Assembly (NCBI GenBank): GCA_022702545.1
Contig: JAHRBC010000001.1
Location: 992,001 to 1,056,000 of the forward strand
DNA: 64,000 nt
Direction: 5' to 3'
Origin: Phycomyces nitens
Lineage: Eukaryota; Mucoromycota; Mucoromycetes; Mucorales; Phycomycetaceae
A program made the translations under genes and the position numbers. Of the stretch, positions 54,410 to 64,000 are shown piece by piece (the stretch's first letter is position 1; the number at the start of each line of letters is the position of its first letter). A model generated the notes under the pieces. It worked only from the letters and a program-made list of their open reading frames with translations, was not told the origin of the DNA and did no database searches.

Positions 54410-57400
54410 TTAGGCAAGTGTTATACAGAAAGGCATACTTGTTAATAGCCATAAATGAAAAATTATCGTCTTCTGATACATGATTATCGTATATGTCTGC
54501 ACAAAAATTTGAGATTACTCTCTTGCTGACTAATATCGGTGACCAGCCACTAAAATCTCACACAGAGAGTACTACTGATATCGGCCATTTTCAATTACCA
54601 GTAATGAACATAGAGTATCCTTATTGAGTCAGACCAATTGTTAGACAGGTAAGCTGGCACTGTATCTAGTATAATGGTTGAAATATATAGTTTAAACATT
54701 ACAAACCATTCTTTCGATCTAGTATTTCAGGCATAACGTCTATTTGGTTAGCATTGCATAGGATTGAGAAATATACAAGGTCGAAACGGTGATGAACACA
54801 GCTAAAAGTACTCTATAGTTGTCAGTCAAAATGTTCTTTCTACTGCCACTTATGTGTATACTACTATTGGTTTATCTTGATATATACTTGCTAATTCTCG
54901 TATATTCAAACGTCGAAGTAAAAAAAAACAGGTTTAGGATGCAAAGAGTCTATATGTTTGAATATGTGCTTGTATTGCAGTCTAGTTACTTTCTCCCCAT
55001 GTACTTTAACCAACTATAAGCACCGTTCTCCTGATCTGCGTTTGCTTTAATTAATTAATCTCATTTCATTTGAAACTGATGGCAATGATGGAAGATTAAA
55101 AACTTTTGATACAGCTAGAAACTGATAATATTTTCACTACAAAAAATAATAATATTAGCCTTAAAGGACTATTGGATACATGTAGGGAAAATATCAAAAA
55201 TATTGGACGGCCTAGACTCATCCACAACGATATTTTTGAGGGTTTTTACGAAATAATATATCAATATGGTTCCAATTAATGTTATATTTTATCTAAAAAC
55301 TCGTGGAATATACATATTGGCTACATCAACAAACACGCAGCAGTCTCTGCCGTAGTATTAGAAATATTAAACTTGATAATAATCACTTGGCCAAGCTGTC
55401 AAATGTATTTGATGGCTTACATACCGTAGTAAATTTAATTTTAACCTTGTCTTCAACTGTACATTAATATTATCGAGCAGTTGACATTATACATAGCTCT
55501 AGTTTTATATCATATTCTCTTTGCCGTAAAATTATCTAGAAATATCACAAAAAAGTATAAACATTTAAATCAATATTTTTCAATCTAGAGACTAGATATC
55601 GCTTTAGCAAAAAAAAAAACAAAACAAAAACTTGTCTGGCCCGATGGAAACTGTAGTCAATATCAAAGCTTTATTGATTTGTATATAGTGATATTTTATA
55701 CAATTTCAGTGTTATCAATGTTATCAGAATTAATTTGTATAAAGTGGTACCTGACCTACAGGAATACTGCCCTGGAAGACAAGAATGATAAGAAGTTCCA
55801 AAAGTACTCGGAGATGTTTATTATCTTAATAACTTTTAATATAATTAAAACCTAAAGGAATCACTCTACAGAATGTACTTTATCCAATATATAACCATAT
55901 TTTGCTGCAATGCATCTAAAGAATAACACAATGTCCTACCATTTTTTTAACAATCCAAAGAAATCATAAAGGTATTCTCTTGAACTCTGTAGAGTTACAA
56001 AGAAGATTGACATACACTTGTGATTTTGAATGTTATTTTGTAGTTTGCCTTGAAAGGACCATAATCATTTCAAATAAGCACACACACACACACACACACC
56101 AGTTAAACTCGGCATTTTATAAAATAATTGGGTTTGGGCTGGTCAGACATGCAATCTCAGGCATAAAGACCAATTTACAGATATTTTTACACTTGATATT
56201 AGGCTCTACACACTAGCTTGTACTTTATAATAGAGCATGGTGTATATTACCTATAGCTTCCTAACTTTTATAAAGGCATCTTGTAAAAATGAAGCTTTAT
56301 AGAGCATACTTTAACCTTGGGGACCTAACCTTACATATCGTTTTGAGATACAAAAAAAAAGGCCATTTTTAAAAAGTTTAATATGAATAAATAAATAAAG
56401 GCATTGCATCCGCGGAAAGAACTTTTGTGCGAAACCGGCAATCTTGAGCAATCCCAGGCTTTATATCAGTATATTTTTTACTACTTTTGGTGGCGTATTA
56501 TCCTTTCTCAAAGCTCCAAAAAAAAGAGAGATCATCGAAACAGGTTTAAGCTTGTAGTGAGTTACAATTAAATGAGAAGCAAGGGCTCATGTTGAAGAAA
56601 AGTCCAAGGAATCTTGAGTCCCAGGGCATATGAGCACATTTCTCGTATACCTAAAGTAAATGGTCAGATAAAATGTGGTTGGATATACACTATTCTTTTG
56701 CATGATATTAAACATTGTCTTTTATTGGGAAGCATAGCTGGATAAAAGAGAAACGTTACAAGGATACATAGACCCCTTTGAAGTTTTGTAAAACAAGGGA
56801 CTCTATTTTCCATCTTGTCTGGACAGGGCTGAAGACTACCAAATATAGATAGACTGAATTGGACACATTGCTCAATAAATACTAACTTGATCATTGCTAA
56901 TGAGACCAAGAGAATCATTGTATTTAACGTATAATACACCATTATATTTGTATGCTCATTTTAAAGGCATTGGAGGTATAAATCACAAAAAGGGCCAGCC
57001 ACCAGGGACCAAGATGGTGTCACTCTATATTACAAATATATACAAGCAAACTTCCAGTCTGGGGGATGATATATGAAAAGAACATGTCGTAACAGACCAA
57101 TTCTTATCATTATTCCTTTGCATGCCTGTTTTTACTCTACTTTATAAACATTCAATATCACCCATTTGAAACAATGAACAGATAAATGATAGATGGGACC
57201 CAACAGAGTTCTTTCTTTTTTTTTAATATAAATATGGTCTCAAAGGCCTATACATTTTAGCCGTAATTATCTTTATAAACATATTAGCATGACAATCAAA
57301 TATTGGCCATGATATCCAATAGACCAATTTAGTACCATCATTTGTATGTATATATATATAAAACCAAGAGTTTCCTAGCAAACGTACCCAGACAAGCCTA

Positions 57401-57678
57401 GATAATAAACACTGCTCTTTTTTTTAAAAAATAAATAAATTGATCAAGGAGACAATATGTTGTATTCAATAGGCACTAATATAGCCCACTCCAACTATTG
57501 AATTCTATATAAAATAAAATGTAATAAAAATATCCAACACCAGGTCTATCCGCAAACTCTAGTCATTTCAATCTCAGTCATCTTGGTGCTGTTTACTTGA
57601 TGATTTTTTTGTTAGGCTGATTCTTTTTCATCTTGGCAAATAATTGTGACAAGATAACCTCTATTTTTTTTGCTAATA
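54410..57678. other. AT-rich gap, no gene seen
   Basis: Short frames only. A CACTA-like tip (CACTACAAAAAAT) starts near 55135 without a visible partner. A (CA)n microsatellite lies at 56079-56099. Confidence 0.5.
56079..56099 (+). repeat. (CA)n microsatellite
   Basis: About ten CA units in intergenic DNA. Confidence 0.9.
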
Positions 57679-59684
57679 ATGTCCTCTCCACCTAATTCAA
57701 TGAGTGATCTTGGTAAGAAAACAATCCATCCTACGCCCAATTCACCTCTTGTACTTTTGTCAAAAAGACCAATTCAAACAAAACCCGCAACATTCTCAGT
57801 TGTACCATAGACGTCATTTTATCATATTTATTAAATAAGGATGCTTTTATGCAAATAATTACTAATATTGAATCTAAATTACTTATCAATCTCGATTCAT
57901 CCATCATCTAAAGATGACGCTGCATCCAACAAAAAAAGAGAACGCGCCCAATCTGTAGAACCAGCACCACCACATGTCGCAGAGGTAGGTAGAACACAAT
58001 GAGATTTATTATGTGATAAAGTACTAATGCATTGAGAATCTATAGATTGAAGAGAAGAACATTAACGTATCCGCACCAAAGAAGACGTGGGTCACTTGGA
58101 TAAATTATTGAATTTTTATGTACATAGTTCAGATATTATATATATTGACGGTCAGGCTTAAATTAGAAAACGCGATGAGCCTTCTCCGGCATCCGTGAGC
58201 ACCATACGCCAAAATTTGAAAGACATGACAACATCTGATAGCACAGGAAAAATGATGTCTGCATCCAGCTCAATTGATGGAGACGACGAGCCTATGCGAA
58301 CGATCCTTGAGGAAGACAATATCATCGAGGACGCTTCAGTGTGCCATTCGAATGACAAGAAACGGACAGCAGCGGGAGAAGAGCAAGTGCAGAGCGAAAG
58401 TAACGAGGAGAATGGTGGTGTACCAAGCGGTGACTCGGAAGAAAGCCAGTCATTGCCCAGAAAGAGAGTTACAAGACGTGCATCTCAGTCTGAAGATACA
58501 CCCTCGTCTCAAACAGGCTCGGCAGGAGACAGCCAAAAAAGCCCATGCCCTGAAGAAGAGGTAAAGAAGGATAAGGATCCCGAGTATATGTCCAAAGTCA
58601 TGGCTCTATTTGGCGGTAAGGGTGATAGCGATGACTGGGGCGAGTTTGCCGAGGAACCAGAGAAGAAGGAGCCAAAGATACAGAGTCCTGCAGGAAAACC
58701 GAAATATGCTTTTGGAACCTCTTCTGGATTCGGCTCAAAGGGCTGGGCTGCTACACACCAGACAGCCCCAACCTCTCAAAAGGTAACTTTTAGTAATTTA
58801 TCAGTTGGAGAGACCGTACTGATGTGGACTGAACAGTCTGCTTTTGGGTCTAATACCGCCTCTGCCTTTGGTGGATTCTCTCCTCCAACCACACCTCTCT
58901 CTTCATCAAAAGCAACACCCACGTTCGGCTCATTTGCAAAGGCATCGGCATCTCCCTTTGCATTGGCTGCAGCAAGTGGTAATAACAATGCACTCTCAGC
59001 ATCACCCGGATCTTCCGTATTATCGTCTGCCAACAAGCACGACACAAAGTCAGAGGAGGGTGATACAGAAGAGGATCAAACAGAGGGTGTGTGTGAGGGG
59101 TCTGATGCGTTGAGCACTGGTAGCTCTGCATTTGGTGAGTCCAATAAGCCAAGGGTCTCTATTGCCAAGCCAACAGAAGGTAAGATGATAAAGATGAGAA
59201 GGATAGAGTGTGCTAAGGGTTGTCTACAGTCAAGACAGGCGAGGAAGACGAGAAGACGGTATACCAGACCAAGGCCAAGTTGCTTGCATTGGATACACAG
59301 TCAGGAAACTGGAAGGAGCGTGGATCTGGTACACTCCATATCAACATGAAAAACACAAACCAGAATGGAGAGTGCCGAACACGTCTTGTTATGCGCGCAG
59401 ACTCTGTATATAGAGTCATCTTGAATCTTGCCCTGTTTCCCGGGATGAAGGCCTTTATCATGCAGGAGAAGTTTGTGCGTTTTGCTGGATTTGAGACCGA
59501 AACCAAAGAAAACGGAGAGACCGAGGCTGTTTTGGTCAACTATGCTCTTAGAGTAAGTATGATTGCTGAACAAGTTCTTTATTAACCCTTTCCATAGGTC
59601 AAAGATTCATTAGCAGCGCAGGAACTATGCGACTATATCATTATGTGCATTCCCAAGGAATCAAAAACATTGGCCGGCCCCTAG
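57679..59684 (+). CDS. RanBP3/Yrb2-like Ran-binding protein
   Basis: Seven exons: 57679-57712, 57914-57984, 58046-58086, 58167-58782, 58837-59179, 59230-59552 and 59598-59684 (1515 nt, 504 residues). The first three are short and less certain; the rest follow clear frames and GT-AG signals. A basic NLS-like KKRER lies near the N-terminus, followed by a Ser/Glu-rich disordered part. FG and FGS motifs (SAFGSNTASAFGGF, TFGSFAKASASPFA) suit binding to export receptors or pore proteins. A C-terminal Ran-binding domain has LLALDTQSGNWKERGSGTLH, TRLVMRADSVYRVILNLALF and VRFAGFETET. The family acts with Crm1 and RanGTP in nuclear export. The 54-nt intron at 58783-58836 is a multiple of three, so its retention would insert 18 residues without a stop. 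Confidence 0.88.
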
Positions 59685-60212
59685 CAAAACCCAAAAGAAT
59701 ATACACATATATATATATATACAATTATATTCAACCTTCACTAAATTACCAAAACGCCTATTTCTAGAGGACCTATTCTTGTTCTTGTTCTTGGGCCAGA
59801 GCAAGAAAACCAAATAAAGAAAAGATGCTGTGAATGAAGAAGCCAAAGGGCCACAATTGAGCTAGCCTTGTCTGCCTTGTCTGCCATGGCCTAGTGTTTT
59901 TTATTATCTTATTAGTTCAAGTCTCCAAAGAATAAGGAGTAATAAAGCCTATCCATTGCAACCCATCAAATACCCTTTAATCTGCTTTTGGTATAATTCT
60001 CCAAACAATCTTCAAGCATTTACATATGCACACCCAGAGCTTCACTCACGTGATAAGCGTTCTGAACTGGGAAGCTGGCCCTCTTGCAGTCCCTATAAAT
60101 TCCAGCCAATGTATAGCTTGCATACTAGCGCTATTTTCTTTAAGCCCCTTGTTAACGAGACGCTGATCTGCATTCCTGTTGTTTATATCTTTAAGCAACG
60201 ACTCTTCTGGAT

Positions 60213-62339
60213 ATGCGCCTGTCCTCAGCACACGACAGGCCCTTTGGGTCATCAAAGTTCTCTTCTAGACGACAACAGACCAGTGGAACCGATCTACCAC
60301 TACGAGGAATCCACATCAACATCAGTTCAGATCCCTTTCAGCATCGGATACCTCCTTACTTACAGCGTCTATGGCAAGAGAGCAAAATACGACGACATTT
60401 GTCCCTTTTTCGGATCCGACTTCAGAGACGTTACCAAGAGTCATCACCACTTGAAATAGTGACATTATCTCTAGGAATCTTCTTTGCAGGTCTATTTCTA
60501 TTGCTTCATGTTGGTTTTTTCAGTGGAAAAAAGTACCAAGATTGGCAGCAGGATCATTATGGTCGTCTTGAAGAAGTTGATTTGCTGGAGAAAATGTATC
60601 CTGATGACGGTCGGTCACTCACCACGGCCATACTGCTCTTCAAGCCGTCCAGCCAGTCTGCTCTCCAACAAGAAACCCAAAATATAAAGCCCATTCTCGA
60701 GCAATTGTGCCAATACGATATGTTTGGCATCATCGTTGTCTGGAACAACAATCCAGAAGTTAATATCACAAAAGAGGTATATAAGTTGATCTCAAGGGTC
60801 CTATTGGGATTTTATTCTCACGATACAATAGACAATCAGTGCTTCTGGATGTCTGCCTAGCAAAATCTCCATCTACAATTCACCAACCAACATGCATTTA
60901 TCCGCACGATATATAGCCTGTGCATCTGCAAAGACACCGTATTGTTATTTTCAGGATGACTGTGGTTCAGTGCGCCATTTACGTAGTCTGTATGCAAACT
61001 TTCTTCGAGCGCCCAGTCTTATCCACGGAGAGTCTTGGAATGCTCAAGGGTACGCTGATTCTCGATGGAAACAATGCTTTATGAATGAGGGTAATTTGGA
61101 ATGTGGGTTAATAGGTTTACAGAGTATTTAACCCAGCCTATTAGATGTTCGGCTCCACACTTGCTACCTGTCAATAGGAGCGGGTACCTTTGTATCCAAA
61201 GCAAATGTAGAGTCGTTTTTAAAAGCCTCTGAAAAAGACAAAATCGAGGATCAGTTCAAGGACATGTATTTCATGTCCTACATAAATAAGGAGCCTTATC
61301 AACTCCAAGGCTCAGAGAACAACAAACCTAACCCCAATATCCTCTCCCCAGCTGAGAAGGAGCACATGGTAAGTACAATTAAGCAGACAAAAATCCTATT
61401 TTCTTATAGTGCCTCTTGGGAATTTGTTAGCAAAAAGGTTTAAAGGCAGTATATGAACATCTACATAATGTAGACAGGTCTTTAGAGGAAGAAAATCCAA
61501 CCACGTATAGACGCCACGCAAGGTAAATATATACGCACGAGTCACCAATACCATGATGCTTAACCTTTATAAATCCTCAGGTCGCCGTGCCAAGACGATC
61601 GTTGTTTATTCTTGACAAATGTCGAGGTCTTGCCTGATCCCAAGTTGTTTTCCTATTATCCACATATCGATATTGGCACCTTTGAGAATATGCACAAAGA
61701 TTACAATGATGCCAGCCAATTCATCTCTCACGCCTATTCCAATGCTGTTGATGGCAGTGACAAGACATCATGGAAAACAAGCCAAAGTAAGTTTTTTTTG
61801 AGGGGGAATTCACTTGGATCTTATTGACCTGGTTGTTGTATTCTAGCCATCAAAACCGGCGATTTTATAGGACTGGATCTCTTGATGCCCATGCGGATAC
61901 CTATCAAGTACCGTTTCTTGGTCCGTCATCCTTACATGTACCGCAGATCACTCAATCTTCAGATATCTTTTGATGGTGTTATTTGGGTAATGTGTATGTT
62001 TTGGCTTGGTTTGTAATGCTTATACGTGCGTATATACAGATTGATATCCATCCTGCCCCTACCATTGAATGCACTGTATTCGAAGGAGACATGGGTGATA
62101 GTGATCCATCTCTTCTAGAGTGTCGATTTGTAATAAGTGAGACTGGATACCGCTTCATTCGCCTGGAAAGTAAGCACGACATGGACTTTGCGTATGAGGT
62201 CTATGATTTTTCATTCAGTGCCAGAGTCAAGAAGGACACAAATGGACAACTTCTTGATATTGGAATCGATGACGGTGTCGTGTTTGTTGAAGAGCGAGAG
62301 GAATACAACCCTTATCTAGATAATACCACCGATCGATAG
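60213..62339 (+). CDS. Type II membrane glycosyltransferase-like protein with discoidin-like domain
   Basis: Seven exons: 60213-60776, 60832-61090, 61145-61368, 61431-61522, 61581-61786, 61847-61986 and 62040-62339 (1785 nt, 594 residues). All junctions are GT-AG and keep the frame; an in-frame stop precedes the ATG. One membrane segment (LSLGIFFAGLFLLLHVGFF) follows a basic cytoplasmic tail, as in Golgi type II enzymes. The next part resembles GT-A transferases of the exostosin/GT64 type: FGIIVVWNNNPEVN, then RYIACASAKTPYCYFQDDCG, where DD would bind the metal and sugar nucleotide, and CYLSIGAGTFVSK. Near the C-terminus AYSNAVDGSDKTSWKTSQ and a beta-rich stretch resemble a discoidin (F5/8 type C) carbohydrate-binding domain. 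Substrate unknown. The family assignment is inferred from motif shape. Confidence 0.75.
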
Positions 62340-63836
62340 ATGTATATTTTCCCTGTTATCTCATCCCTTATCCTATATTAGTTTTTTTTTGTATTTCTTC
62401 TCTTAGAGCGAACGCCAGTGTCTGATATTCTACACACACACACACACACACACACACAATCAGTCTGAGTGATCCGGTTAACTCGTCTATTTAGGCTTTC
62501 GGTTGCCTAAAGAGCTAATACCCGTTTAATTATCTTGAGTATTGTATTGGGAACATAATTGATAGTGCTTTGGGTACATTGAAACGCAAATGTCATGTAG
62601 ATATAAAGACAAAAACAAGGAAAAGAAATGGGCTAAATGAATGTCCAATACAGATGAGTGATATTTGATTGATTGGAGAATACTTGATGCGTAACTGAGT
62701 AGATAGGTTTAATACTAAAGTGTAGAGTAAACATTTGCATTAGTATATGGGCGTATTTGATTTTTTTTTTTAAAAAAAAACAATGAGAAACCCCGGATAT
62801 TTTCCATAGACAGCTGTGCATTAGGTTAAAAGTGTTCTTTTACGAGTAAATCGGATTTGCTGTACTTGATAAATATATCTACTTTATAAAACTTATGAAT
62901 AAAACAGCTGGCTTGGATATATACCACAACAAAATCCAAAGGATACTTTTAGTTTGAACTATCAACCTATAGTACCTACTGATAATAATCTTCTTTGAAG
63001 TCAATCTTGTTATAAATAATACTGGAAAATACATTTTAAAAAAAAAACATTATAAAAAAAGTTATAGTAATCTCTATATCTTTCTCAAACAGAAAAGACG
63101 CTACACTTAAGATTTTGTGCGATAAAATTCAGTTGGGCCGTAGATATAGAGTAGGTCATTTTTAACAAATTCAAACTGTTGATGTACTTTTTTTATTTAT
63201 TATTAAAATACTTACATGTTAAACCATGTCAAAAAATAAAGTCGGTAGACTTGGTTGTTTATAGCCATTTACAGGCTGATATTTACCTTGGAACATTTCT
63301 GCAGTATCCTCTTGTGCCAAACACAGTGACGAAAAGGAATACATGTGTCTATTTTTACTTTATATTCTTTGTAACCTACATACTCTAATGGCATAACTTA
63401 AAGTTATATATGCTATAAAAACATGTGTCTGCAAATTCAATAGTCCTGGTAGCTTGCCAAATTCTTGGAAATAAACATGTATGAGGGTGGTGTTATGTAT
63501 ACTATAATTACATGGGTAGTAATAATAATAATGAAAAAACCAGTCGGACTATATAGAAACACTCAACCTGCCTAGGAACCTCAAATCTATTAAACATTGA
63601 CTGGATTTGTTCAAGAACATTTGTAAAAGATTGGAGTCAATCAAACCTTCATTATAACATAGCCATAAAGTCCATTATCCAAAAAGCACACCTATATAAA
63701 GCTATATAGAAGGAGGGCCTTGTAATATATAATTTCAATTCCTACCAGACACCTTTTTAAACGCAAGACAAGAATCGACATTTCTGTACATTTTGGATCA
63801 GTATCATATCTCAAAGAGCTCCAGGACGAAATTTGA
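62340..63836. other. AT-rich intergenic DNA
   Basis: A (CA)n repeat lies at 62432-62459. No gene seen. TATATAAAGC near 63691 is a likely TATA box for the gene starting at 63837. Confidence 0.5.
62432..62459 (+). repeat. (CA)n microsatellite
   Basis: About fourteen AC units just past the 3' end of the glycosyltransferase-like gene. Confidence 0.92.
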
Positions 63837-64000
63837 ATGGCCTTTGCACTTGCGACAACAAATAACGCGTGGGTTCCAATACGTGTAAAATCAATTGCTC
63901 TACATATAGAGATTTCTCAAGCTGTGAAGTTTATTCAAAGTGGTATTTTGGGCGCGTAAAACATCCCACGTACGACTCGTTTTCCTGTTTTTTTTTAGTG
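63837..64000 (+). CDS. Probable first exon of a gene running off the window
   Basis: A 40-codon frame starts MAFALATTNNAWVPIRVKSI. A TATA box lies about 145 bp upstream. After ...VKFIQS the sequence G-GTATTT is a possible donor, so the exon may end near 63941 and continue past the window. The segment VPIRVKSIALHIEISQ faintly resembles the start of VIT-domain (VIT plus VWA) proteins, but this is too short to call. Confidence 0.35.

Noticed and set aside
57713..57786. Continuation of Ran-binding protein exon 1 through 57713 for another 31 codons
   Set aside because: It runs into a stop, while the GTAAGA donor at 57713 joins exon 2 in frame; kept as a less likely alternative.
1..64000. CRISPR arrays, rRNA operons, bacterial-style operons
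   Set aside because: None seen; the window is clearly eukaryotic, with spliced genes, a U6 snRNA and retrotransposons.

Overview
The window looks like a transposon-rich stretch of an early-diverging fungal genome, most likely Mucoromycota. The pointers are AT-rich intergenic DNA, short introns of about 45-200 nt with GTAAGT/GTATGT donors, a fungal mitochondrial cytochrome c peroxidase, and the combination of chromodomain Ty3/gypsy, DIRS, CACTA and Tc1 elements. The genus cannot be fixed from the sequence alone.

Layout. 1-10.1 kb: a U6 snRNA gene (minus) and a tRNA-Arg(ACG) gene (minus), each with a related LTR about 31-35 bp past its 3' end; one of these belongs to a structurally intact gag-pol gypsy element (4349-10012). 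10.1-32.9 kb: the tRNA-upstream side carries a run of about six LTR-like blocks, all on the plus strand, several sharing a TGACACGT-like start. They are split by later insertions: a 6.6 kb CACTA transposon with two convergent genes, a young chromodomain gypsy element with identical LTRs, and a DIRS element full of C-to-T type stop codons. 32.9-48 kb: solo LTRs of several families, a fold-back MITE, a second chromodomain gypsy element with AT-hooks (34074-39792, minus), and a second DIRS element (about 41070-47370, minus) that was itself hit by a non-autonomous CACTA element and an LTR. Many insertions have perfect target-site duplications, so their relative order can be read.

48-64 kb is ordinary gene space with long AT-rich gaps: cytochrome c peroxidase (minus, 6 exons), an intact Tc1-like transposon just upstream of it, a RanBP3/Yrb2-like Ran-binding protein (plus, 7 exons), a type II membrane glycosyltransferase-like protein with a C-terminal discoidin-like domain (plus, 7 exons), and the probable first exon of a further gene at the right edge.

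The host genes do not form an operon or pathway. Exon models were built by eye from splice signals and reading frame; the three main models each sum to a whole number of codons. LTR family letters (A, B, Q, S, T, V, X, Y, Z) are local labels only.
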